From Nymphaea colorata (lineage: Eukaryota; Streptophyta; Magnoliopsida; Nymphaeales; Nymphaeaceae): DNA of 64,000 nucleotides. Position numbers and translations under genes: made by a program. Location: positions 18,317,655 through 18,381,654 of the forward strand of contig NC_045143.1 of the NCBI RefSeq assembly GCF_008831285.2, written 5' to 3'. Positions 1 through 26,300 of this stretch are shown here, piece after piece (positions within the stretch are counted from its first letter, which is position 1; each line of letters starts with the position of its first letter). The notes beneath the pieces were generated by a model, which had not been told where the DNA came from, made no database searches, and saw nothing but the letters and a program-made list of their open reading frames with translations.

Positions 1-200
1 CAAAATCCTTGAGAATCTCAGATTTACTGTATTTAAAGGTCAGGACTGACATTACCAAAAAGATAAAGACTGTCTTGAAAGGTCGATTCTTCTTGAAAGG
101 TCAAGACTGTCTTGAAATCAGTACTTACCTTACCAAAAAGATAAATACTTTCTTTAAAGGTCAGGACTGATTCTTCTTGAAAGATGAAGACTGTTTTGAA
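1..200. repeat. Degenerate tandem repeat
   Basis: About three or four imperfect units rich in AAAGGTCARGACTG and TTACCAAAAAGATAAA, partly in alternating order. No reading frame spans it. Confidence 0.55.
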
Positions 201-292
201 AGGTCAAGACTCATTTGTATATGTCTTGATAGCATAATTCATGAATTTGAGAATCATCTTGCCAATGTGTTCATCAAACAGGTGACTATTAA
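198..292 (+). pseudogene. 3' remnant of an unidentified gene, copy 1
   Basis: The stretch to the TGA near 292 aligns with the last part of the coding remnant at 60413-60751. Both end in a run reading ..KQVTI(N/S)-stop, preceded by an IIH-FE block. Here a two-base insertion near 226-230 breaks the frame, so this copy is dead. Before it (1-200) lies a degenerate tandem repeat of AAAGGTCAGGACTG/ATTACCAAAAAGATAAAGAC-like units that may have grown from the same gene (its ITITKQQDKG part looks similar). The family is not recognised. Confidence 0.45.
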
Positions 293-991
293 TTGATGAA
301 AAGGTACTGCAATAAGATTTTTATTTTGCTTCTAATGGAAAATGTTTGCCCATTTTTGATGGATTGACAAACTAATCCGTATCGGAAGATTGCTAGAACA
401 AGTAAGCTGCTGGCATTCATATAGCCGTCAATCTATGAAGTCTTGTTTTTCAAATACATATATAGATCCTTACCAGTAAGTAATTTTTAATTTGCGTGTG
501 CCCATCTTACTTGACTTTGACAATCTGCTTTTGCTCTCGTACATAGACAAGTAGTGCTGATACTGCTGCTGAAGCGATTTAACATCTTTTGGTTGGTCGG
601 TACTATTTTTAAAATAATGCAGAAGCACTTGAAATTAAGAGTACTTGGGTTATAATAAAACTAGGATGGTGACTTTTTAGGAATCACTCTGAAGTTATTT
701 GTACTTTTGGGAAGTCATGTGGCCTCGACCAGTCTACACCGAAACATGGTTCTTCAATTGGTTAAATTAAGATGAATATCAGGTTGGTCCGGACGGACTT
801 TGTTAATATACCTGTGCACGGGAACACACGCAAGGCAAGAAATAGCTTTTTTGCTGAAAAGAACCGTCACAGGTCGTGACCAACAAAAGTAAATTCAAAT
901 TAACCTAAAAAAATGTTGATGGGGTTCCGTCACGATCTACATTGATCATATTCACTTGAGAACTTAATGTTTTCTAATATTGTCACAGAGA

Positions 992-995
<4 letters not shown>

Positions 996-1027
<32 letters not shown>

Positions 1028-1133
1028 AAAAGAGAGAGCCGATAAAATGGAAATATATAACAAAATCTGGGGACAAGAGGTCCCCTAAATACAAAAAGAA
1101 AGAGAGAGAAAGAGAAAGAGAGAGAGAGAGAGA
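996..1133. repeat. Two (GA)n microsatellites
   Basis: GA-rich runs at about 996-1038 and 1096-1133 in the distal promoter. The first corresponds to a short GA run near 61416-61429 in the second flank copy, so its length has changed since the duplication. Confidence 0.8.
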
Positions 1134-2447
1134 TTTATAAGTGAGAGGATTAACATAGGAACCATTGTTCTGCCATTTTCAGTAGAGTGGTTTTTTTCCT
1201 TTTTCTATAAGTCATCGTTTTGAATTTCATATTTACCCTTATAATGGGGGAGTCTTCTGTTTTACAATCAATCGTATTTGTGTCATTTCGGGTTTGTAAC
1301 TTGCAGTCTCATTTTAGGAGCCTAACATACAAAACGTTACCGCTAGGGTGCTATTATAGCCTGCACTCTACTTTTTAGGTAGAGAGTTGAAGGCAAAAGG
1401 TGTTTCATGTTCCTTTATCAATATCTACCATTTCATGTTTGCTTAAGGAAATTATTAGTACATTAGATTTTTTATGGAATCAAGCACACGAGAGCTCTCC
1501 TAGCCCTTACTTGGCAGCTTTCATGATAAATATAAGCAAGAATAATATGTGAATTATAGGTCAACAGACCGAGTAAGAGTGCTTGTTAACGACTGAAAAG
1601 CAAGCGATCAAGTCAAGTGATGCAGTGTAGCTTCCCATCAAGATATGGATGCCGAGAATTTGAGGAATCACTAAATGACATTCTCTATTTTTTCCCTATA
1701 AATTTTCAAATGTAGGAGGACTAGCTACATGTTTCCGTCTTTCAAAAGGAAGGCCACAAGTTCCCAAACTTAAAGGGAAGCTAACCCTCAAGATAAGAAA
1801 GGAGAGAATATAAGCATTCAAGAAATCCCAGGACTCATAATTCTTCTTCGATGTCTTTAAGTCAATTGATGCTTATCCATGCCCAGTAGGATAACTTGCG
1901 GAGAACCATTAAGTTAGAACGACCTGAAAATAGCTTTTAATTACCAGTTGAAATTAGTTGTTTATTGGGTACTTGTGTTTAATGCATATTAATATGGATC
2001 GGAATAAAACATCATACTTATTACATTAATTGGTCATGTACGTAGTTATTGAGCAATTAAAGTACATGTAACAACCATCCCCAGGGAATTTTAGAAAATA
2101 CAAATTTGATCTTCAAACGAAATGAACCTCATGAACTTCTGATAAGGCGTCTCATACCTATCTCAAAAGGGACGAAGAAAGAAATGCATAACAGTTGAAT
2201 TTAACAGACCTCTTGAGTGGAAAGAAATACATAACAGTTGGACATAATGAGAGAATGCACAAGCTCTGGCAAGCAAATAGCGCTAGTGAAAAGCATGAAA
2301 TTGATCCACCTCGAGTGGATTAATGCTCAAAGCTCTTTAACAGACCAAATCTAGCAGAACAGCAAATGGTGAACTTAGAATACCGAAGAGCTTCAAAACT
2401 ATTTCCTATAAGGAAATGAAACCTCTTCATATACACATATATGTATG

Positions 2448-2451
<4 letters not shown>

Positions 2452-2488
<37 letters not shown>
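2452..2488. repeat. (TA)n microsatellite
   Basis: Uninterrupted TA dinucleotides of about 37 bp. The corresponding place in the second flank copy (near 63350) has no such run. Confidence 0.85.
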
Positions 2489-2490
<2 letters not shown>

Positions 2491-3209
2491 AAACAGGTAG
2501 CCATCAAACTCTTACATGCTAGACAGAGTGTGAATAATATGGGCCACCGAAGCTGCGAAGGGAGATCGGATGATGGAATATAACCTTAAAAAAATACAAA
2601 GCACGTTGTATTTTCAAAAGACTAAAATACTGTACATACAAGGAGATAAAGAAGTTGCCTTAATGGAGATCCCTTTGTTTTCTTTGAGGGGTTTTTGGTC
2701 TCCCTTGAAAAGATCAAAATATTGCTTGATTTCTATTTTTTTTTTAACATAGTATCTACCATTCAATCTCCATAAAATCTGCAACAGCCCATATGATTCC
2801 TATCCAACCTGCTATAGAAGGGTTCCTAGCTAGAGGATTTGTATTGGAATGCTTTCATATTCAGGTGTCATATAAGGTGGCAGCACCTACAAAAGAAACA
2901 TTATTGCATCTTTATTTCGACGAATTTCCTTTTAATTGAATTATTAGGGCACATGACTGAGCAGAATAAGACGTAGTGCAAAAGATTATCAGATGATTCA
3001 TTATTCATGTTTCAGTAACTATGGACTGGTTCAAAAAGAGACGGCAAGATCCAGCTAAATAGAAGCTGGACTCATCTGTGCCACAGATATAATATTGAAT
3101 TTTAATGTATATAGTTTTGTTGTCCCGATCAAGTCCAAATGAAAATTTTTTCAAGTTTGATAAGGTAATTTTTTTACTTTTTGAAACTTAGGGGAGATAT
3201 CTACATTCA

Positions 3210-3217
3210 TGACGTCA
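3210..3217. promoter_or_regulatory. TGACGTCA palindrome (bZIP C-box type)
   Basis: A perfect TGACGTCA palindrome sits about 480 bp before the GH1 ATG. It is the core bound by TGA/bZIP factors in plants. Binding is inferred; an 8-mer can occur by chance. Confidence 0.35.
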
Positions 3218-3580
3218 CGCACCCAATTGCACGGCGTTCCTTGTAGATGACGAGATGGTGCTCTGACGAATTTATTGATGGTCATGGATTACATGGATGG
3301 AAGGAAAGTACTCTTTCTCCTTGAATAAGGTTGTAACTCATGGAGGTATATATTTGTAATGGCTTAATAGAAGCTTTTCAATTTGATTTTTGATGTACTG
3401 GCTGTTCTCACGAGTATTTCCATTGGGACGATTTTATTTTTGTCAGGAAGTGCATATTTCTTTTTCATCCTTTATTTTTAGCATTTCTCATATTTTAGAT
3501 GAGGAAGTTGTCCTTCAGCCGAAACAAAAGAAAAGGGAAAAAAAAAAAAAATGAGACCTAAGAGTTGTCTGATAGGTATC

Positions 3581-3586
3581 TTGACC
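3581..3586 (+). promoter_or_regulatory. W-box core TTGACC
   Basis: TTGACC, the WRKY-binding core, occurs 70 bp before the TATA box. Short motif, so weak evidence alone, but the position is proximal and GH1 genes are often defence-linked. Confidence 0.25.
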
Positions 3587-3650
3587 GTCACAGATGTCTG
3601 GCTGGAAAGCGTGGCGTAACCATTTACTGCTACCATCTACCGGAGAAGGC

Positions 3651-3657
3651 TATAAAT
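3651..3657 (+). promoter_or_regulatory. TATA box of the GH1 gene
   Basis: TATAAAT lies 45 bp before the chosen ATG. Usual TATA-to-start spacing would put transcription initiation near 3680-3685, so the 5' UTR would be very short. Inferred from spacing only. Confidence 0.55.
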
Positions 3658-3695
3658 CAATACGAAACACCGGTTTTCTACAACATGTTCCTAAA

Positions 3696-18750
<15,055 letters not shown>

Positions 18751-19065
18751 CTATAATTAGCTGCTAGCTAGTACAATTGTAGTGATAGTGCAGATTCCCT
18801 TTGGCTGTTACTGCAGCAATGTCATAATAAGGTTTGTTTTTAATTGATTACGAGAATGGACTCTTGTGCTATCTCAAGTATTTTACCTACCGGTACATAC
18901 CTCAAGCATTCTACCTACCGGTACTGAGAGTGAGAGTTCATGCCAAGCTATTGGCTACTTATATAACTGTAGCAATAGTGTTGATACTCTCTATCTACTA
19001 CTCTAATACCATAATAAGATCTGTAGTGCTATCATTCAATAAACAATCTTGAAAATGTATTTATG
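18751..19065 (+). terminator. 3' UTR and polyadenylation region of GH1
   Basis: Follows the TAG at 18748-18750. A canonical AATAAA is at 19038-19043, and ATAATAAG-like near-uppers occur at about 18826 and 19010. If the first is used the UTR ends before the duplicated tail; if AATAAA is used the tail duplicate is part of the UTR. Inferred from motif only. Confidence 0.5.
18841..19023 (+). pseudogene. Duplicated GH1 tail remnant
   Basis: Translates as IDYENGLLCYLKYFTYRY, against [17 protein letters not shown] in exon 13. The following bases also match the 3' flank of the real gene (ATGCCAAGCTAT.. against ATGCCTAGCTAT.., then CATAATAAG in both). So the last about 75 coding bases plus flank, 18675-18833, were tandemly duplicated; the copy is diverged and has an extra repeat of CTACCTACCGGTAC. 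Confidence 0.75.
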
Positions 19066-19662
19066 CTGGAGGTACTCAAATAAATCTGGGTTGACAATTT
19101 CTTATGGTACCAAGCACAAAGGGTATACAAGGATATACAATTTTGTCCTGAACCTCCCACCTAGATCCGAGGTTGATTTGAGGCCTATGTGGAGATGGTA
19201 CACCTTTAGCTTGGTGGCATGCTCCCTCCCCATAAGGTTGTTTACCCTTTGTCAAACATAGTGGTGCTTAATTTGTAAGAATTGGGTTGCACTACCCATG
19301 ACTCATGGCAGACAATGTGTAAGTTGCTATATTAGTCAAACAAGGACGACTTTTATGGAATGTTTGAAATAACAAAAGAAGCTTGCTCAACCTTAATAAC
19401 CAATAAAAAAACTGGCGTTTTCCTCTATTGTTTAAGGTAGTAATGAAAGCTTAAATATGTAGAAACGCCAGATGTTTGTTGAAAATCACAACAAAGTCAA
19501 CAATAAAATGAAGCACATTTTTGTGCATATTCAATAAAACCAATCAATTACACATCCCTAAAATGCAGTTGTTCCATGCAATCTAGTTTTAAGACATGCA
19601 TAAAAAAATGTTACAATTGTTGAGGGTCCACCATTAATTCAAGGCTAGTCACAAGCACCTTT

Positions 19663-19827
19663 AAGGCCCTTCGGTATTAGGAACAATGTGCAGCTGTTTC
19701 ATGCATATGCCTTAAAATTGTGGTATATTTGTGAAATACTCAAATAATTGTCCTGTGAATTTACAACAGTGTTGTGGTAGTTACATGAAACACTCACATG
19801 TTGTTTCTAGTGCCAAACAGTCTCCTT
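19663..19827. mobile_element. Small MITE, about 165 bp
   Basis: Left end AAGGCCCTTCGGTATTAGGA and the complement of the right end (AAGGAGACTGTTTGGCACTA) pair imperfectly over about 28 bp. No clear target duplication. Non-coding. Confidence 0.5.
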
Positions 19828-19939
19828 GTGCAGGATCTCCTAATTTTTTGATAGATGGGAAGGATCAGACTTAGTGTAACACTCGGTCTTGATGTTTGGG
19901 TAATTGTACAACACAACCTATTCATAAGGATAGAGAGTT

Positions 19940-20140
19940 AATCATGAGAGAATTTCGTTTCTCATTTTGGAATCAAAATTCCACCACAAACTGGAATTGG
20001 AATGAAAATTTCACTTCTAGTTTCTTGTGCCATTTGAAAGCATGGAATTTCAATTTTAGAATTACCAATAACATGTACGACGAAAGGAGAATTAGAATTT
20101 TTGAATTAAAATAAAGTTACTATTAGATTCCTTTCAAACT
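19940..20140. repeat. Dispersed AT-rich repeat, copy 2
   Basis: Partner of 6370-6660 in intron 4, same word order. Ends undefined. Confidence 0.5.
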
Positions 20141-20149
20141 CATAACTAT

Positions 20150-23020
20150 AGCCTTGCTGTCACTACAACAATATCTTGTTTAGGAAATGGTCCCCTGGTT
20201 TGTCGAACTAATCCTACTTCCGGTTTTCCTATATACCTTCTTCTCCCTGAAACTTACAAACACAAACTTGAGCGAATTTCTTCTTTGAAAAGCAACCATC
20301 AAACCCTCTATCTGACTATCCCTCTTCTTTCTTTCTGCATAAATACTAGACAACAGCGACCATCGTCGACTGATGTCTCTGGCACCAACCACCATCAAGC
20401 ATCCCCCAGTCATCGGCTCTATGACCTCCACCTTCAGGCTGCTCTCTCTTCACTTCCATTGCATTCTCTTGCTACCTCTGTCTTTCTCGGTCTCTCTTTC
20501 CCTTTACCCATTTCTGTTGATCTGTATCAGTCTCTTTATGGCTCTCTTCCTCATCCTGATACATTGGTTAAGTCATTGCCCCATGCCTTACTTGTTTATA
20601 ACTTGCTGTTGTAGGCACTCACACTCAGCCATAGGCACTAAAGTGTCTATCTCCACCTCATCAGGTGATGGAGAAGAGATTGAGCAAAAAGTCTCTCTCG
20701 TTCTTGTTGTTGCTTGCCCTAACTAGAGTATGTTCTCCATTCGACCAACTATAGAAGTGTAGGTCAAGGAAATTTAGTCTCTCTTCAAACTACTCAAGCA
20801 AAATTCTAACTAAATTAGGTAAATATTCTCTCCCTCAACTCAGTTTACACTATTGAACCACATGACACTTACTGCTTTTTTTACTTGCTTAGTAAAGTTA
20901 AATTTGTTTATTATTTATGTTGGTTTCTTTTCTACTTGGCTGGTCACAAGATTTATTTGTGGTCTTACAATAAATTTTCAGCATTCATCAATCTGGTTCT
21001 ACAAGCAAAAATTTCCTTTTGAAAAAGGATAAGAGAGGTTTCTAGGGTAACAGTCTGGTTCTAAGGGCAAACAAAAAAGGACAAACATTTCTTTTGAAAA
21101 GGTACTTCTTAGTTTCTATGCACAGGAACTAGAAGTTACCTAAGAGTCATCAACAGATCTTAACCTTTTGTATTCTCCATGATCTTCTATTCTTTTTTTT
21201 TTATTCTTGCAGTTTTTAGAAGAAGTTGTTGCTATGGTGCTATTTCTAGAAGTTTCCTTTAGCAACATTCCATGTGAAGGGCTTACCTTGGAAGGCCACT
21301 GAAGAAGATATAGATAAGATTTTTGTAAAAATCTTTTTGTTTCCTAAACCTCAATTTCTTTCTCATTTGAAACCTGCAATGTGAAAATATTGTTTTTTAT
21401 GTTTTAAAGTTTCTAATTGTGTTTTTCTCAACAGCAAATATAACTTGAATACACACACACACACACATATGTTAAATATCCTCTGTATCAGGTCAGAGAC
21501 TATTCTTAAAACTATATTTCATGCATACAAACTTAAGGTAACTAGTATGTCACTAAGCTTCTTAACTTTTATTGGTGGAAGCTTGATCATGTAAGTTTAA
21601 ACTCCAAAGGTAAAATGGCTTCATATCATAGTTTAGCATTAATGTTATTATGTTTTAAAGGTCTCCACATAGATGTTTTAGGCATATTTAAACCATCTTC
21701 ATATTTATGAACTATGAAGGACCAAATGTTCACTATCTTGAATGTTGAAACTCATGACACATGGGAGGTGGTGAAACTAGCTAACATGCAGAGTAAATCA
21801 TATTAATCAAATATGACATAGAACTGGGGTCAACTTTTGGTGCTTAATTGAATCCGTTATAGAGAGCCATTATAACTTCTAGTGATGCACTATGACATGC
21901 ATGTGTTTATTCAACAACCAGAAAGGGTCAAGGTTGATATAATTTTTTAGCATGATAAGTTTACTATTTTACATGTTTGACTCCCCAATGATGGCCTGGG
22001 CCATGTTTAACCAATTCATGAGTTGTGAGGTACGAAGTAACATAGACTATTCTTGAATGTTACACACTTTTAATACTTAAAAGTTGATTTGGCTGAAGCG
22101 AAGAAGTCTCTAGGATCTCAAAACAAGCAATTACATCAGCTATGGTATATTAATTTTCTCTTGTAGATCAAATAAGGAATGTTTCGAAGGTAAGTTGCAT
22201 ATATTTCTTATGCTTTCCTTTTGTCTTTTATGCTGAATTAAGGAATTTCTGGTTGGTTATTTGTGTTAGGGTTCTTCTCAAAAACAAAAGTTTATTGGTG
22301 AAAAGCAGTTGTCTACAGCTGTTTAATTGCTTGTGCAGTCAACGTTGATGTTTGAGAGAGAATGCCTCCAAGGGGTTATTCCACTCTTGCTTTGGTTGTT
22401 TTTCACAAAAGCGTTCGTTCACTTACAGGCATCTTGCTTTATAGCTTTTATGAGTAAACATTTAAACATAGTACAATCTAGGTAGTAGTACGTAATTATG
22501 GTTGTTGGATAAATGTTCTTATGTTGCATAGGCATTTCTATAATCTGAAGCTGGTTATATACACACCCTTAGTGCAGGAAAAAGAAATACATGTTGGCCA
22601 CCTATCTATCACGTGTCCAATCGACATAGAAGTCTGGGTCAATCATGTGAAAGCCGAATCAGTGTTCAGAGTTGATAAACAAGAATGCCCTAAAAAGAAA
22701 GGTGAGACTATTGGTGCCAGTCCATGTGGAAGGTCATTATAACTAATATACCCCTCTGAGTGGTAAAGAAGCATCTGTTGGATTTCAAATAGACGCACTG
22801 TGAAAGTAATCCATTGGAGAATAGGGAGAGCGAGTTGATACAGACATCATTAGTCAGAAAAGAGGGAGTGGAGGTGGTAAAGGTTGTCAGTTTGGGCAAG
22901 GCGAATGGATTCATCAATGACATCATCTTAGAAAAAAGAGTGGACGCGGTGCTAGTGAAGGTAATCAGTTAAAAGTGTGGATAGGTGGAGTCCACCAACT
23001 GGAAAAAGCATTGATTGTGA
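20150..23020. other. Stretch without a recognisable intact gene
   Basis: Contains overlapping Ser/Leu/Pro-rich ORFs (20285-20726) that I do not recognise, one RRM-like exon (21263-21324), an (AC)n run near 21450-21467 and an 73-residue ORF at 22521-22742 without known motifs. Stops in all frames elsewhere. Probably gene or transposon debris. Confidence 0.5.
21263..21324 (+). pseudogene. RRM-like exon fragment
   Basis: Reads FHVKGLPWKATEEDIDKIF, with CTTTAG before and GT after, as for an internal exon. The KGLPW..TEEDI pattern matches the start of an RNA-recognition motif (RNP2 and helix 1). I find no neighbouring exon completing the domain, so it looks like an isolated fragment. Confidence 0.45.
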
Positions 23021-23029
23021 TAGATTAAG

Positions 23030-23363
23030 GCGGTTTAAGTTAGATTCGTGTTCTGCCCCTTTTATTATCATGGTATAACACATGTTATCCAACATGGTAT
23101 AGCATGAAATATTGTAATGCGGTTTCAACCAGGTTGGTTTTCCACCCCTTCATTATCTTACGCAGTATATCATCCATTATCGAATACAGTATACACGGTT
23201 TCAGCAAGGTAGATTTTCTATCCATTTTGTTATCTTACACACTACAACACCCATGATCAAAGATGGTATAGCAGGCAATTTCAGCAAGTTAGGTTTTTTC
23301 GCCCCTTTCATTATCTTACAGCTATATCACCCATTATTGAAGACAATTAGATATTATAGCATG
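23030..23363. repeat. Minisatellite, about 80-bp unit, four copies
   Basis: Units start near 23030, 23119, 23196 and 23277. Each opens with a GGTTTCARC/ATTTCAGC word, then CCCCTTTCATTATCTTAC and TATATCACCCATTATCGAA. Divergence among units is clear, so the array is old. Confidence 0.75.
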
Positions 23364-26300
23364 ATTCTTTTGCTTGCTGCAAGTCAACCATGTCTACTTC
23401 ATCAAGCCATATGGCAAAGTATCACACCAAGCATTTGTTGTACCACACTTATTGGTGTGAAGTTGAATACTACTAGGACCAAATAGAGAGAGCCTGGTAA
23501 GAGATGTATTGATAACTGTCCACAATCAGTCAGGAGAACTGATAGTGGGTAGGATAGGTAAACCTACTGTTGCGGTAGAGGTGGGAAGGAGAATAATGAA
23601 AAATGAGAAGAAGCAAATCATGGAAGCAATCGAGAAGGTATGGAGGAGGAGGCAGAACATGAAATCGTAGAGGACAAGTGATTGTTTGAAGAGTTGGAAG
23701 AAGGGGAAGATAAAATGCAAGGAGGAGTCATAGCAATGAGAACAGAGGGTCGTCAGAGGTAGAAGATGAAGAAAATATCCAGCCGGAGGGGGAAGGGGTG
23801 GAGGATATCCTCCTCTCCTTAGCAATGCAATCGTGAGGAGAGAGGGAGTAGATGGAGAAGAAGTTGCGGGAGAGCAACATGACAGAGATGTCCAAAAGCC
23901 ATTTGCACAAAAAATTAGAGGTGTCAGGCAAAGGAAAATGAAGCAGCCCATTAATGAAGTGGGTGACGAAGGTGGGAAGAAATGGCAGCAAATGTGTGAC
24001 ATCGAGGTAAGTAATTTATGATGTTTTCCTTGTTGTTCGATAATGGATGTTTATTCAATAGTTTGTCATTATGAAAAGAGCATAGACGATAATACGTTTT
24101 GATATAACGTACAAAAGTTCTGTGTTTGATAATATGTGACATTGAATATAATGCATCTATTGTACTAGAGCATGTATGATAATGTCTTTGACAATGGTAT
24201 TGTGTTACAGAAATGTAAGTCAATGGCGAGCTATTGTTGAATGACATGAAATACTGAGCAACTTTCAAAAGAAGAGACTCAAAAAAATAAAATTCAAGCC
24301 CTTTGTAAAATCTTGGATTTGAGAATTTCAAGTCTTGAAGATCATTTTGAAATATGATTGAATGTTTATCACTTTGACATAAGTGAATGACCCAAATCTT
24401 CGTTGCAATATGGCTTGGTCCTGATTGCTACTTTGAATTGATTTACCTTGATCTTAGCAGTTATTGTTTTTGTGTGTTTCTTGTAGGGAGTGAATGCATG
24501 TTTGACGAAAGCAAACTACTTTCACCTCACCATGTGTAATTTATTGTATGTCGTTCATGAAGTCATGGTGGAATGGTTTTATAAAGTAGGACAACTTCTA
24601 GGCTCACTCTTGATATTCTGGATCAAGAAGCACAATCCATGAACTTGGTTTGATTTTGGAGATCAAAGTGTTTGACATTTTGAAATCTTTAACTTGAAAT
24701 AATTTGCACAGTTTAAAACTCTTGGGATTGACTTGATCAAGTTGATGTTTTGATATTGAAAATCTGGTTGATTTGACAAGCTTTTTGTTTGTCCAGAAAA
24801 GTTTATTTCAGATTTTTAAGCTGAAAGGTTGCCGGATTTCAGTTGAACTAAACATTAATATTGCTTAAAGCTAAGTTTTGAAAACTTTGAAGTGTTTTGG
24901 GCACTTTGGGTTTGTACTAAGTGGTTGAATACTTCATTTGAATATTTTGAACTTGAAGACATGAGTTTGAAATCTGGATTTTTAGATTTCATTGTTTTTG
25001 AAAAATTTCTTGACAAATCTCATTTTAGATGATCCGGTGTTCCAGCATCCAAGCTTTGGTGGTCTTGCCTTTTCTTGAAGCGGCTTATTGTGATTTTGAA
25101 AGTGTAATTTTGAACACATTTGGCTATTCATTTCAGCAAATTTATTTTGCAAAATTGGAGTAATTTCTAAAAAATTCAAAAAGAATGGGAATTTAAAGCA
25201 ACCTTAGTTTGATTTTTTTTTAGCCACATACAAGATGGACTGGGCTCCTTGTTTGAGCAAATCCAATCTTGGGTGGACCAAAATTAGTTGATTGAATATT
25301 CCATTTGGCTCGCGACACCATTGGGGCGGGAATATCAGGCATTCATCTCTCACCCCCTCCCCTATGCATCACATCAATATAAAATTGAAGAGAGAATATT
25401 TGCACTTATGTAATTGTACAAAACATTCTCTCTTGATATAGAGATTCTCTCACCATGGTTTCACACAATTTATGACTTTTTAAAATATATTTTTTGAGTC
25501 CGTAGATAGGCCATTTGAAAAATGCCATTTTTCTTGTTTAAAAAATGAGCTTTGGATGGGTGTTGTGCTGAAATCACTTACATGCATACATCAAGGCCTT
25601 AACATGTATATTTTCATGTCAGCAACCAGGTTGGACATCATTCTCAGCATTAATAAAATAATTTAAAATTCCACCCCTGCGTGGGCTCTTCTATTCATAT
25701 TCATCTCATGAAAGGAATGACATAAAATTGATTGTAGTGCCTACTCTACGTGAAGTCAAGCAAGCTGGGTGACAACATTAATGCACAATCCATGAAACTG
25801 CCATGAACGGTCACTCGAGCAAAGATAACTAAGTGAATCCAAGGTAGATACATAGTTTGATTGGGTGGTAACTACCAATTGGTTGCTGTGAGACCACTGT
25901 TTTTGTGGTTCTAACTGCTATAATCTGTGAGTGGGAAGGCTATTATAACAGTGAGTAGTAAAGTCACTGCTTTGATCCAAATGGATGTGGCTAGATACTG
26001 CAGCCATAGGCCGCAAGCTGCTATGGATTGGAAGCAACCCTGGCAGCCACAATCTAAGAACAGCTGGTCGAGTGCTGCAATAAGAGCAGCTGGTTGTGAC
26101 TGGCAGCTATGGATACTCATTGGGGTTAGCACAGGTGGCTGCATGCTAGGAACATCTAATTTGAGTGCCACGGATGAAATGGGCAGCAGATCAGCTGCTA
26201 TGGGTTAAGACGAGCAAATCGGCTACAACAATAGGAGCAGTTGGTCAAGTAGCCGTGGGTTGGAAAGAACTTGGCTGTGGACCCAAAGTAGCTTTGGACA

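Larger units (their letters stand above)
293..3193. repeat. 5' flank of GH1, copy 1 of a block duplication
   Basis: This non-coding flank is collinear with about 60752-64000. Strong blocks are 300-380 with 60745-60850, 1590-1960 with 62556-62900, 1985-2070 with 62968-63050, and 3130-3193 with 63937-64000. Differences are substitutions plus indels: (GA)n and (TA)n tracts are longer here, and copy 2 carries an extra minisatellite block. No gene is visible; short ORFs here are not conserved in the other copy. Confidence 0.85.

Noticed and set aside
2570-2752. 60-codon ORF in the GH1 5' flank
   Set aside because: The frame is not kept in the duplicated flank near 63470.
20285-20726. Possible first exon of a new gene
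   Set aside because: Two overlapping frames, low complexity Ser/Leu/Pro, no signal or domain; not reported as a gene.
23526-24002. 158-codon Ser/Pro/Leu-rich ORF on the - strand
   Set aside because: Complement of a purine-rich tract; no motif, and two frames are open together as expected from biased composition.
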